Of a stretch of 42,459 nt of DNA, positions 6,813 to 15,430 are shown in pieces. Location: the NCBI RefSeq assembly GCF_000577615.1, contig NZ_CBXX010000046.1:1-42459 (forward strand), written 5' to 3'. Numbering within the stretch: the first letter of the stretch is position 1; each line of letters opens with the position of its first letter. The stretch is from Herbaspirillum sp. RV1423. Its GTDB lineage: Bacteria; Pseudomonadota; Gammaproteobacteria; Burkholderiales; Burkholderiaceae_D. The position numbers and the translations under genes are program-made. The notes under the pieces were generated by a model that saw only the letters and a program-made list of their open reading frames with translations, was not told the DNA's origin and did not search any database.

Positions 6813-7556
6813 ACCCAATGCCGCTGAAAAACGGATCGACGCGAAACGCAATATCTCGACATATTTACTGAGATTTTCCTTCGGCACCCGGCTGGCCGGG
6901 GCCGTCATCGACAATGAAGCGATCACTGCTCCGGTGGCATCGCGCACCGGCGTTGCCACCGCCACCATATCGGTCGTCTTTTCCGAGAACGAGGTACTGT
7001 ACCCATCTATGAGGATTTTCTTCAGTTCTTTTTTCAGCTCATTGCGCTTGGCGATGGTGTTTGGCGTGAATTGTTCCAGCCTGCCGCTCAGGATCGCTTC
7101 CCGGATTTCTTCCGGCGCATGGGCCAGCAGCAATTTACCGGAAGCGTCGACGAACATGGGACGGCGATCGCCCAACTGGCTATGTACGCGCAAAGCGTGC
7201 GGTGCATCCCACCAGGCGACGCAAATCGTTTCAGCACCATCGCGAATGCGCACCAGTACACTCTCATTGCATTCACGACCGATCGATTCGAGGATGTCCT
7301 TGGCGACATGGATCAGGCTCAATTGCGCCTGTGCCGCAGTGCCAATGATGAGGGCGCGATAGCCGAGACTGTAAGTCGCCATCGGCAACTGGCGTCGCAC
7401 CAGGCCGCTTTCTTCCAACGTCGTCAGCAGTCGGAATGCGCGCGCCTTGGTATTGCCTGAGCGTTTGGCTAACTCCGTGACCCCTTTCCCGCCTTCTTCC
7501 GCTACCAGAAAAAGCAACTCGATTGCTTTGCTCACCGCATCAACGGTATAACTCAT
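6798..7556 (-). CDS. IclR-family transcriptional regulator
   Basis: Start set at ATG 7556, preceded by AAAGGAA; longer in-frame starts lack a ribosome site. The 252-residue protein has an N-terminal winged helix-turn-helix (VDAVSKAIELL, then GVTELAKRSG, then RLLTTLEESGLVRR, about residues 5-57). The C-terminal IclR effector domain (about 75-245) contains the typical DASGKLLLAH and AVATPVRDATG stretches. It would bind a small metabolite and control nearby or distant catabolic genes. Its target is unknown: the convergent aminotransferase is only a neighbour, and the 1-kb region upstream has no obvious partner gene. Confidence 0.9.
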   Translation of the reverse strand: MSYTVDAVSKAIELLFLVAEEGGKGVTELAKRSGNTKARAFRLLTTLEESGLVRRQLPMATYSLGYRALIIGTAAQAQLSLIHVAKDILESIGRECNESVLVRIRDGAETICVAWWDAPHALRVHSQLGDRRPMFVDASGKLLLAHAPEEIREAILSGRLEQFTPNTIAKRNELKKELKKILIDGYSTSFSEKTTDMVAVATPVRDATGAVIASLSMTAPASRVPKENLSKYVEILRFASIRFSAALGYVEP

Positions 7557-8125
7557 AAACGTTCCTTTGCTTGCTGTCATCCAACGACGACGCTTTTTAT
7601 CGAGACCAGCTCCGCCTATATGCGAAAACGCCACTCTCGCAAGCCTTGTTTTTATTGGCGACAGGCTCGCTCCTTATCAGGGACGTAATTTTCGCAGAAG
7701 GCACTCCATCTGTCAGCTCCGGCCTGCTCCAAACCGGCACTGCACAAGGCTGTCGGCGTTGACTTGGTCAGCAAGAAAGCCCTCCTCCTTTCCCGAATAT
7801 CCCACGCCTTCAACAATCAAAAAAATCTGGCGGCGCCGCTGGACAATGAATCAGGAGCATCACGCACCCGTCATTGCTGACACCGACCTGACCGCGCGTT
7901 TCCGTCAGGAACGAACCTGTTGGATCCATTACCAACGAGCGCTCTATCGACGCTTTCGTCAGGCGGTGGTTTTTATTGCTTGTGCCTGACCAAGCTTATT
8001 GCTTAAAATACATTGGATATCGTTAAATGATACTTTGTTTTACCAAAGGAAACAATATCAGAACTCGTGTCATCAATAGGCGTGAGTGCGAGCGTGTCCT
8101 GTTTGGGATGAAATGCAAGGCGCAT

Positions 8126-8143
8126 CTGCGCTTGCAAGCGCAG
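8126..8143. repeat. Perfect 18-bp palindrome
   Basis: CTGCGCTTG followed directly by its reverse complement CAAGCGCAG, with no loop. This could be a dimeric-protein binding site or a cruciform-forming element. No gene within 300 nt is clearly controlled by it. Confidence 0.6.
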
Positions 8144-8174
8144 ACCGTTATGCAGGTGCGCGGCACGCTGTGCG

Positions 8175-8185
8175 CCCCCCCCCCC
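8175..8185. repeat. Homopolymer of 11 C
   Basis: An uninterrupted run of 11 C, followed by further C-rich sequence to about 8198. Runs this long are prone to slippage. It is inside open frames on the minus strand that I do not accept as genes, so phase variation is speculative. Confidence 0.6.
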
Positions 8186-8239
8186 TCCTGCCCCTCCCAG
8201 GATTATCTTGACCGATCCTTGCCACGCCGAAACCTCATT

Positions 8240-8269
8240 GGTATTCCATCCGGCCTGCGATGGAATACC
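8240..8269. repeat. 11-bp-stem inverted repeat
   Basis: Arms GGTATTCCATC (8240-8250) and GATGGAATACC (8259-8269), with an 8-nt loop. No T tract follows on either strand, so a terminator role is doubtful. Confidence 0.55.
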
Positions 8270-8554
8270 GAGGGAATTCCTCATCAGCTTCGGTGCTTTG
8301 GATAGCCTTGGCAGGCGTCCAGGCCAATAGCTTGCCGGCGCAGATACCGGCAGCACCTCATATAGTCTGGACGACCTCCGCCACGCAATTGAAACTGCCC
8401 GCGATTTCCCTGATTTCCTGGCAATAAATCTGCTGCGGATTTTCTCGCTGCCGGTTGCCGACGCCGCCATTTAGAGACATGTGCCGAAATATGCCCCACG
8501 CATTAAAGATGAGGCCCGGTAGAACTCTATGCGGCCAGGATGCACTCATGACGC

Positions 8555-8962
8555 ATGACAGTCACCGGCAAAAATATGCACCATCTCGGTTTTTCATTGG
8601 AAGAAGCTTACCTGCACGCCCAACATGCCCGCCCCAACCGACGTGCGCTGATTACTTTGATCCAGGACGACGGCAGTTACTGGTGGGGCGGCAATATCAA
8701 TAAATTGCGACCGCAATCCAGCGTGTTCCCCTCCCCGGCGGCAGCCGAAGAGTACCGTCAGTTGGTGAAGCGATTCCGTCATGGCCAGGCCGCCAAGGCG
8801 CACATGCTGCTGGTGCATGGCGACGGCGCATTCGGTGCGATCATGCTGGGCATGGAATCGAAAGAGGAAGCGCTGGCATGGCTGCACGACACTGTGCGGG
8901 CGCTACGGCAGCCAATGGTTGAAATGATCGAGGCAAGCAATGCGCTGGAAGTGGTGAATTGA
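8555..8962 (+). CDS. Hypothetical protein, 135 aa
   Basis: An open frame with protein-like composition. ATG at 8555 or the internal ATG at 8576 could be used; neither has a strong ribosome site. The product has no signal peptide and no membrane segment. Predicted strands (RRALITLIQDDGSYWWGG) lead into an Ala-rich helix after FPSPAAAEEYRQLVKRF. Further strands (HMLLVHGDGAFGAIMLG) and a long helix (KEEALAWLHDTVRALRQPMVEMIEA) follow, suggesting a small alpha/beta domain. I do not recognise the family. The pattern FxSxxxAExYxQxL also occurs in the orphan protein at 9507-10199, hinting at relatedness. Confidence 0.6.
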   Translation: MTVTGKNMHHLGFSLEEAYLHAQHARPNRRALITLIQDDGSYWWGGNINKLRPQSSVFPSPAAAEEYRQLVKRFRHGQAAKAHMLLVHGDGAFGAIMLGMESKEEALAWLHDTVRALRQPMVEMIEASNALEVVN

Positions 8963-9032
8963 CGGCGGGATGTTCATTGAACACGTCTGGCCGCACGGCA
9001 TTTTTCGGAATATTTCATTGACGCTCAGGATC

Positions 9033-9209
9033 ATGTCGACCAACCCATCATCAGCGCTTCATTGCTTTTCCGTGCGCATCGATACAGGTCTCAGGCGCAT
9101 AGAATATCTTGCCTTGGCGCGGCATAGCGCCGACGCAGTTTGCGCCGCACTGGAACGGTTCGGCATCTGTAGCGTCAGTGTCAGCGTCGCGCCGCGGCCC
9201 CGCCGTTAA
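9033..9209 (+). CDS. Hypothetical small protein, 58 aa
   Basis: ATG at 9033 is preceded by a partial ribosome site (CAGGA); in-frame codons upstream add an unconvincing N-terminus. The sequence reads like one short alpha/beta unit: a strand (ALHCFSVRI), a second strand (GLRRIEYLALAR), a helix (SADAVCAALERFG) and a last strand (ICSVSVSVAP). Proteins of similar size with a helix containing DAVxxALxxFGxCxxS occur as unknowns in Burkholderiales, as far as I recall. It lies 70 nt after the 135-residue orphan and may be cotranscribed with it. No function can be given. Confidence 0.45.
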   Translation: MSTNPSSALHCFSVRIDTGLRRIEYLALARHSADAVCAALERFGICSVSVSVAPRPRR

Positions 9210-9506
9210 ATCGCTCCGCGTTTCCGATTCTCGTTACCTGCTCATGCCGGCCTGAACGGCGACGCCTGCTTTTCCATTTATCCCCTCTTTTCAGCAGGAA
9301 GGAACTGCGGCCACACACCGGACATTCATGGATAAATGAATATTCCGCCGGCAGCGTCCTGCAAACAGCACGCATGCCGGCCCAGTTGGATCGGCTTATT
9401 GCTGTTCTGCCCGCATCACCTTCTTGCCTTCCACAGCATCAAGCCGGTCTTTTTCCAGAATCGTTCATTGGACGCGTTCTTAACTTGATGAAAAAAAGAG
9501 AAGACC
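9210..9506. other. Non-coding gap of about 300 nt
   Basis: No convincing gene. A minus-strand open frame (9181-9375) carries a single CPVCG motif but has no ribosome site and only one Cys pair. The promoter of the 9507 gene presumably lies in the AT-richer end near 9470-9500. Confidence 0.4.
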
Positions 9507-10199
9507 ATGGAAGATCAATTTTTGCGCCCACCCGAATCGAGTTTCCCGCTATGGGGGCTGGTGCACACCCCCTCACGCGATGATGCCGACACAGGCATGC
9601 AAGACCAGACTTTTTATATCAACATCCGCAACCAGGGCGGCGTCCTGACGTTCGCCTCGGCCCTGGATGCCGAAATCTATTGCCAGCGCCTGTATGCCGC
9701 CGGCATGCAAGGTTGGACCCGGCAGCGCCTGGAAAGGATCGATCTCGCCAGAATCATGGCGACGATTCCCGCAGAAGAGCGCAAGCTCATGCTGGCGCTC
9801 GGTTTCTTCGCGTCGGACACCAACGACTTGCTGCTCGATAGCGACCAGACGCTGATCACGCCGTTGCTGCCGGTGCCATTCGACATGCACCACACTTTGC
9901 ACGGCATGTCGCAATTGCGGATCAAGGCCGACGTCCTTGCCTTCATCCATGAATGGTGGGAACGCATCGGCGGCATGAACTATTCGGAGCAGGTGCATTC
10001 GCTGGGCAACTGGTCCGATATCGCCTTGGCGAAATGCGCCACCGAAGCCCTGGAAAAAGCTCAGGTCGTCGGCCTCGCGCAATATCGCGACGCCTGGACC
10101 AGCATAGGCACGGTGGAGGAATGCGCGGTGTTCGTCCCCGAATCCGGCGCATGGCAATTCACGCCGCTGGACGGTCCGCGCAATCGATTATTGCATTGA
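9507..10199 (+). CDS. Hypothetical protein, 230 aa
   Basis: ATG at 9507 follows AGAGAAG at a workable distance. The soluble product has no signal peptide or membrane segment. It begins with a Pro-containing tail, then strands TFYINIRNQGGVLTF and a helix ALDAEIYCQRLYAAGM. The mostly helical middle includes IPAEERKLMLALGFF and KADVLAFIHEWWERIGG. It ends with strands ECAVFVPESGAWQFTPL. No catalytic motif or known domain is visible. It is followed by a GC-rich hairpin (10249-10278), so it is probably monocistronic. Its position between a T3S flank and a giant candidate effector suggests an accessory-island gene, but no function is supported. Confidence 0.65.
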   Translation: MEDQFLRPPESSFPLWGLVHTPSRDDADTGMQDQTFYINIRNQGGVLTFASALDAEIYCQRLYAAGMQGWTRQRLERIDLARIMATIPAEERKLMLALGFFASDTNDLLLDSDQTLITPLLPVPFDMHHTLHGMSQLRIKADVLAFIHEWWERIGGMNYSEQVHSLGNWSDIALAKCATEALEKAQVVGLAQYRDAWTSIGTVEECAVFVPESGAWQFTPLDGPRNRLLH

Positions 10200-10248
10200 C
10201 TATTCCGATCGACCACCGTACCGGTCCTTCAATCATTCCCTATTTCTT

Positions 10249-10278
10249 GCGGCCGGCGCGACCAGTTCCGCCGGCCGC
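10249..10278 (+). terminator. GC-rich hairpin downstream of the 230-aa ORF
   Basis: Perfect 10-bp arms GCGGCCGGCG / CGCCGGCCGC with a 10-nt loop, 50 nt past the stop at 10199. The following sequence is TTCTAC, a poor T tract. Confidence 0.5.
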
Positions 10279-10284
10279 TTCTAC

Positions 10285-10766
10285 AATAAAAAGCTTTTTG
10301 GTTTATCTATTGACCGGCATCCTGGTCGGTTTTATCTGGAATTCATTTCATAAATAGGCGCCAGATGCGTTCTATGCACTCGCTAAAGTCCGCTCGCCGC
10401 TGCCATCACTGTGAGTGACGATCGGTTTTTCCGGATGTTCCTCGGCGAACAATTTCCTGCTTTCGTACAGTGACTCGGCGCAGATGATGCAGTTGTGTTT
10501 TGGAGAAGCGCAGCGAACCTCATCGGACGTGCGGCTACGCGGAAGAGAAGGCCACCGGGCACATCGGCTGCGGCCCCGCTTGCCCTCTCTTTGAAGAGGA
10601 CGGAACCGGATATCGCAGATACTTACTCATGCATCAAGAGCTGTCCCAAACAGCGCTTGTCAAACTTTCTTGCTCTGAGGATTGCATAACGCGTTGCCAA
10701 CTTTGAAGAGGCGGAGCAAGCCGCTGACGCGGGAGCTTTCTATCTCTATTCTCGGAACACGCCATC
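10285..10766. other. Gene-poor leader upstream of the giant ORF
   Basis: No gene with a credible start. A plus frame (10500-10706, TTG start only) and a minus frame ending at 10383 both look mildly protein-like and Cys-rich, which may mean remnants of a former gene. The stretch contains the hrp-box-like site at 10602-10629. Confidence 0.4.
10602..10629 (+). promoter_or_regulatory. Weak hrp-box-like site upstream of the giant ORF
   Basis: GGAACC-N15-TTACTCA: first half perfect and spacing correct, second half matches CCACNNA except the two leading C residues. It lies 138 nt upstream of the ATG at 10767, in the right orientation. It is suggestive only. Confidence 0.3.
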
Positions 10767-13700
10767 ATGTTTTCCCTATTCAGAACAAATAACCATCATT
10801 CGTCCTCGCATTCGTCAAGCCATCGCGCCCACGCAAGCAAAGCGAATCCGCCAACCGTCAAGATCGGCGTTCCATCCCATATCGCCCGATATGGCAGGAT
10901 CGCAAAAGAAGACAATTCACTGCAAGAAAATCTCTATACACGCTTTGTCAACCTGACTATCGCCGCCCAAAGCAAGCTACCGAAACGCATCACCGCAGCA
11001 GAAAAAACTGCCGACGGCATCGGCAAGGAAAAACGGGCTTGCGAAAAACGCCTTACCAACAATGAAAAAAACGCCGCCGAATATCCCGGACTTTCCGACG
11101 CGCAAAAGCAGGCGGTTGCTGAAAAGCTGGACTTGGTGGAAAAAGACGATGCGCAGCGCGAATCAATCGGCTATACCCGACTGAAACAAGAAATCGACGG
11201 GTACAAGGATGAGCGCGATGACATCAAGAAGGAAAAACGTCAGGCCGAGCACGATTTGCGCAAATTGAAGCGGAATAAAAAAATCTCCCAGAAAGAATAT
11301 GACAAGAGTGAAAAAAAGCTGAATGCGAAGATCAACAAGCTCCAGTCAGATTTGGATACCATCGACGAAGAGTTGAAACAACTTGACACACGCAAGACTG
11401 AGTTGAAAAAGCAACTGGAACCCATGCTTGCAGAAATCGATGCCATCAACAAGAAGTTGGATCAATTGGAGGTATCGTCAGTCGACGAGAAAGCGCTGAC
11501 CGAACTCTTCAAGGCAATAAGGGCGGATAAGAAAGAACTCGATTCGCTCTCAGGCACGCTTGCCGCTCTTGAAGAGGCGCCGATAGGAATCGGCGAGGAC
11601 GATGCCCTGCGACCTCCCGTCGCGCCTGATGGCCTTGAAAGCAAGGACAAACTTGTCGCCCTGCTCGCTGGCATCCAGGCTGACCTGACAGTGCTGGATG
11701 AAGAAATGAAAGCAGGTCTCGACGCCATCGATAACGCCAGGCGAGCCTCCAGGACAACCGTTGAGAAAAGCGGCGCGCCGCCGACGGACAAGCAACGCAC
11801 AGCGGTAAAAACCTCTTCCAGAAAAGAGGCGCAAAAAGCTCCCGTGGCAGGATGGGTCAGGACGCCCAAATCCAGGAACGCTGCGGGGACGAAGATCGGT
11901 TTGCAACAAGCTGCGAGAACGGACAAAAAATCTGCTCCAGTGACGACGGCAACCACGTCGACGGCGAGCGTTTCCGATCATGTGGCCCCTGTCACACCCG
12001 GCATGGTTGCACATGGCGACGATGCTGTCGCTGCCACGATAGCGGTAACCTCGACTGTAACGACAGCGGCAACCACCTCCGCGCTCCGTGAATCGACCGC
12101 CGCCAAGCCCAACACTGCCCTCGAAGAAACCTCGACCGAACTACCCGTACCTGCAACGCCGGCAAAAAATACAACGGCATCGGCCAGTACATTGAAAAGC
12201 AGCTCTGCCAAGGCCACCATGGCGGCGACATCCACACCGATGACCGCTGCCAGGACGACTGTGGCTGCCGACAGGCAGTTTGCCGTCTCCTCGAACAATG
12301 CCTCATCGGCCTCAACCGTCACGCCGGCATCGCAAAGCGCCACGGCGACGCCCGCCGCTATCAAGAAGAAAGCGCCTGTGCAGTCGGCGATCGTGACAAA
12401 AACGGACAGTGCCACAGCAGGCGTTCCAGCGGCAACAACATCGGAGACTGCAAAACCTGCCGTGGCTCCGTTCACTCCGAACGCATCGTCGGCGACCAAC
12501 ACCAGCGCTGCCGCGCCCCTTGCTGCCGCCACAAAAAAAAGCGCAGTAGTGGAACGGCCGACGACAGTACCTGTCGCACCAGAAAAACCAGTGGCGGAGG
12601 ATGCAACGGCGGTCAGGGACACATCGGCGCACGCTGCCGCGACGGTGGACTTGAAAAGCGAGCCTGCCGACAAGGCCAGCATCTTGACCTCCTCCGGAAC
12701 CACTTACCAATCTCGCAAAAAAGCTACCGTAACCGAACCCGTCATCGCGGAAACCGGAAAGACAACTGTCACCTCTCCAGTTTCAACGCCAGCCCCGGAC
12801 AACAAGAAATCTGTGCCGACAACTGCCATGCCGGTAACAGCCGAACCTGACGAAACACGATCGCACAGCTCTACCTATAGCCTCAAATTCAAGGACGGCG
12901 TTCCTGTTGAAGATTCCGCACCGAAGAAGCAAGCCACCCAGGCCACGATGCAAACACAGAGTCCGACTCCGATCCCGGCAATGGCGTCGGACAGCAAAAA
13001 AACCGCGCCCGCGACACCGACGCCAACGCCAACGGCAAGGACCGAAAAAATCGAACCAACGCCTGCAGCCGCACCGGTGACCATCGAACCAGAGGCAACA
13101 TCATCGCGCCGCTCCACTTATAGCCTCAAATTCAAGGACGGCGTTCCCGTGGAAAACCCCACGGAGATACCGGTGCCGCTTGCGACAATGGCGTCGGACA
13201 GAAAAAAACCCGCGCCCGCGACACCGACGTCAACGACAAGGACCGAAAAAATCGAACCAACGCCTGCAGCCGCACCGGTGACCATCGAACCTGACGCAAC
13301 ATCATCGCGCCGCTCCACTTATAGCCTCAAATTCAAGGACGGCGTTCTCGTGGAAAACCCCACGGAGATACCGGTGCCGCTTGCGACAATGGCGTCGGAC
13401 AGAAAAAAACCCGCGCCCGCGACACCGACGCCAACGGCAAGGACCGAAAAAATCGAACCAACGCCTGCAGCCGCGCCGGCGACCGTCGAACCTGACGCAA
13501 CATCATCGCGCCGCTCCACTTATAGCCTCAAATTCAAGGACGGCGTTCCCGTGGAAAACCCCACGGAGATACCGGTGCCGCTTGCGACAATGGCGTCGGA
13601 CAGCAAAAAACCCGCGCCCGCGACACCGACGTCAACGGCAAGGGCGAAAAAAATCGAACCTGATGCGACGCCTCCGAATCTTTTCCAGTACGGCATAGCA

Positions 13701-15425
13701 TTCGAACCCGGCGCAAATGTCGACGATTTAACGCAAAAACCGCAGGAAACCACCCCTGCGGAACCGTATTCCTCATCCTATAGTTTTGTTCCCGAACGCG
13801 GGACAATGAAAGAAGATCCGCACGCGGCACAGAAATCGCGAGGTGCGCAAGCATGGAAGATATTCAAACGCTCTTTTTCTTCGCTGACGCCTGAGATGCG
13901 GCAGGCAATTCTCGGCAAGACGCATACTTATATAAAACTCGTCGACTTCGATGCGCCTCAGACGAAGAAAATGAAGAGATATCTGCTCGTCAGCGACACC
14001 CTGGAAGAAGACCTGGTCATCAATAATCCTCCCAATCCATCCATTACGATACCGAAAACCAACGACCACTATCTTTTCATTGAGGTCTCGCGTCCGCATG
14101 CAACACGGTCGGAAGAGAAAAAAGCCGATGGAAAGAAAGAGAGGGAGAGAGACAAGGAACAAGAAAAATCTTCACGCAAGAAATCCTCGCAGAGCACGCC
14201 TACATCCAAAACGGGCGGCCCACGAAGCCGCAGAGCAGAGCCCTATATAGAAGAGCCACCGGACGAGGATGACTATCATCCCGCTGCCGGCAGCCGCAGG
14301 CAAAGGACGGGCAGTTCGCAACAGCCGCCTCCCTTCGAGGATGAATGGTATGCCCCGCCGCCCTTCCGGGACGAGACCGGCTATGCCGACGCTGAAGACT
14401 TTGAAGAGATCCATGTTCCGGATTTTGACTATGAATACCCTCAATACCCGTCCACGGCTGATACTGCGCATCTGCATCCGGATCATCGCAATCCGTATGA
14501 AAATCCGATGCATCCGCTCTATTGGCAGGCGCGCCAGGCGCAGACCGGCCCGGCAGAGCCGGCTTTTGACACAGATAATTACGAGCCTATGGGTGGTTTC
14601 GGCAATTACCAATCGACAGGCTACTTCGGCGGCGAGATACCAATGGACGGCATCCCGCGTCCCGGCACTTGGCCACATGCTGCCGGCGGCCCGGCTTATT
14701 TTAATTCAAGTCAGCCTTTCGACAATATGCCCCCTCCGCAACCAGACACCTTCCAGCGGGCGCAGACCTGGCCTGATCCCAACGACGACGCCCGGTTCAA
14801 TGGCGTTCCTCCTTTCAGCACGATGCCGCCTGGTCCCGATCCGTTCCAGCAACCGTCGCAAGCGCCAATCTGGCCACAAGCAAATGCCGAAGAAGTTGTC
14901 ATCAAAATCAAGGCGGAGCCCGTCCGTTTTACAGCCCCGCAGAAACCGAAAATCTATCTGAAAGGCGAGCAGTGGGAGCGTTGGCGCGTGGGAGAAGAAC
15001 CCAAGCCGACCTTGGAAAAAGCCGACGCCACGGTTAAAGAACTTCAAACTCCCGGTGGGCTTGATGAAGGTGCTGTCAACACCTTGTACAAGGAATTACA
15101 GGCCTACACCAATACCGTGTTCAATGACCTCGACGATTTCCCGGATTTCAAAGAGGCCATGGAGGCTTATTCAACCAAGAAACTGGAAAAGGATGAAAAG
15201 GACGAACCAAAGAAATATGCCGGCTTGTCCGACAGCCAGAAGAAAGAAGTACGCGAACAATTCAAGGACGATCTTCGCAAGACAAATCTCAGCGAGCTAT
15301 TTGGCGATTTCCTCAATGAAAAATACAAGGAAATTTTCGCCACAGTATTAATCGACGATCAGAGCAAGCTGTATGTCGGCCGCTTGAAGGTCAAGCTTGG
15401 ACAACTCTCGTTCAATAAGAACTAA
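10767..15425 (+). CDS. Giant coiled-coil/tandem-repeat protein, 1552 aa, candidate secreted effector
   Basis: ATG at 10767 opens one uninterrupted frame. The Ser/His-rich N-terminus (about 1-20) is not a Sec signal. Residues about 75-265 form a charged Lys/Glu coiled coil. About 330-680 is Ala/Thr/Ser/Pro low complexity. About 700-960 carries the motif STYSLKFKDGV four times, three within almost identical 67-residue units; two degenerate YxxxFxPG-like copies follow (near 971 and 1002). A compact region (about 1022-1112) precedes a Lys/Glu-rich linker and a long Pro/Tyr-rich disordered stretch (about 1150-1375). The C-terminal domain (about 1375-1552) contains YAGLSDSQKK, echoing YPGLSDAQK near residue 106. 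There is one Cys near the N-terminus and no membrane segment. Such architecture is usual for host-targeted secreted proteins or structural scaffolds. Neighbouring T3S genes and the weak hrp-box-like site favour an effector, but this is inference; no known family is recognised. Confidence 0.8.
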   Translation: MFSLFRTNNHHSSSHSSSHRAHASKANPPTVKIGVPSHIARYGRIAKEDNSLQENLYTRFVNLTIAAQSKLPKRITAAEKTADGIGKEKRACEKRLTNNEKNAAEYPGLSDAQKQAVAEKLDLVEKDDAQRESIGYTRLKQEIDGYKDERDDIKKEKRQAEHDLRKLKRNKKISQKEYDKSEKKLNAKINKLQSDLDTIDEELKQLDTRKTELKKQLEPMLAEIDAINKKLDQLEVSSVDEKALTELFKAIRADKKELDSLSGTLAALEEAPIGIGEDDALRPPVAPDGLESKDKLVALLAGIQADLTVLDEEMKAGLDAIDNARRASRTTVEKSGAPPTDKQRTAVKTSSRKEAQKAPVAGWVRTPKSRNAAGTKIGLQQAARTDKKSAPVTTATTSTASVSDHVAPVTPGMVAHGDDAVAATIAVTSTVTTAATTSALRESTAAKPNTALEETSTELPVPATPAKNTTASASTLKSSSAKATMAATSTPMTAARTTVAADRQFAVSSNNASSASTVTPASQSATATPAAIKKKAPVQSAIVTKTDSATAGVPAATTSETAKPAVAPFTPNASSATNTSAAAPLAAATKKSAVVERPTTVPVAPEKPVAEDATAVRDTSAHAAATVDLKSEPADKASILTSSGTTYQSRKKATVTEPVIAETGKTTVTSPVSTPAPDNKKSVPTTAMPVTAEPDETRSHSSTYSLKFKDGVPVEDSAPKKQATQATMQTQSPTPIPAMASDSKKTAPATPTPTPTARTEKIEPTPAAAPVTIEPEATSSRRSTYSLKFKDGVPVENPTEIPVPLATMASDRKKPAPATPTSTTRTEKIEPTPAAAPVTIEPDATSSRRSTYSLKFKDGVLVENPTEIPVPLATMASDRKKPAPATPTPTARTEKIEPTPAAAPATVEPDATSSRRSTYSLKFKDGVPVENPTEIPVPLATMASDSKKPAPATPTSTARAKKIEPDATPPNLFQYGIAFEPGANVDDLTQKPQETTPAEPYSSSYSFVPERGTMKEDPHAAQKSRGAQAWKIFKRSFSSLTPEMRQAILGKTHTYIKLVDFDAPQTKKMKRYLLVSDTLEEDLVINNPPNPSITIPKTNDHYLFIEVSRPHATRSEEKKADGKKERERDKEQEKSSRKKSSQSTPTSKTGGPRSRRAEPYIEEPPDEDDYHPAAGSRRQRTGSSQQPPPFEDEWYAPPPFRDETGYADAEDFEEIHVPDFDYEYPQYPSTADTAHLHPDHRNPYENPMHPLYWQARQAQTGPAEPAFDTDNYEPMGGFGNYQSTGYFGGEIPMDGIPRPGTWPHAAGGPAYFNSSQPFDNMPPPQPDTFQRAQTWPDPNDDARFNGVPPFSTMPPGPDPFQQPSQAPIWPQANAEEVVIKIKAEPVRFTAPQKPKIYLKGEQWERWRVGEEPKPTLEKADATVKELQTPGGLDEGAVNTLYKELQAYTNTVFNDLDDFPDFKEAMEAYSTKKLEKDEKDEPKKYAGLSDSQKKEVREQFKDDLRKTNLSELFGDFLNEKYKEIFATVLIDDQSKLYVGRLKVKLGQLSFNKN
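12867..13720 (+). repeat. In-frame tandem repeat, 201-bp unit
   Basis: Units begin at about 13118, 13319 and 13520, a period of exactly 201 bp (67 codons). The first two are nearly identical at the DNA level; the third diverges after about 135 bp. A more divergent, longer unit starts near 12867. Each unit encodes STYSLKFKDGV(P/L)VE, then a Pro/Ala/Thr spacer with KIEP. The near-identity of DNA points to recent duplication or recombination, so copy number probably varies between strains. Confidence 0.9.
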
Positions 15426-15430
15426 AAGCC

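Larger units (their letters stand above)
7557..8554. other. About 1 kb without a convincing gene
   Basis: Several short open frames run through on both strands, but none has a ribosome site, plausible codon pattern or recognisable product. The stretch holds a perfect 18-bp palindrome (8126-8143), an 11-nt C run (8175-8185), an 11-bp-stem inverted repeat (8240-8269) and an AT-rich patch near 8000-8060 that could contain a promoter. It may be remnant sequence between the regulator and the orphan genes that follow. Confidence 0.5.

Noticed and set aside
7846..7989. Short plus-strand ORF (MNQEHH...)
   Set aside because: No ribosome site, no recognisable sequence, only 47 residues.
8003..8470. 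155-residue minus-strand frame across the poly-C tract
   Set aside because: Gly run comes from the homopolymer; no recognisable domain or ribosome site.
9181..9375. 64-residue minus-strand frame with one CPVCG motif
   Set aside because: Only one Cys pair, no ribosome site, and the C-terminal part overlaps a better plus-strand small gene.
11978..12703. Long minus-strand open frame opposite the giant protein
   Set aside because: Ala/Val-rich mirror of the Ala/Thr low-complexity region; no ribosome site.
12860..13720. CRISPR-like or IS-related reading of the 201-bp repeats
   Set aside because: Repeats are directly adjoining, in frame and coding; there are no spacers, inverted termini or transposase.
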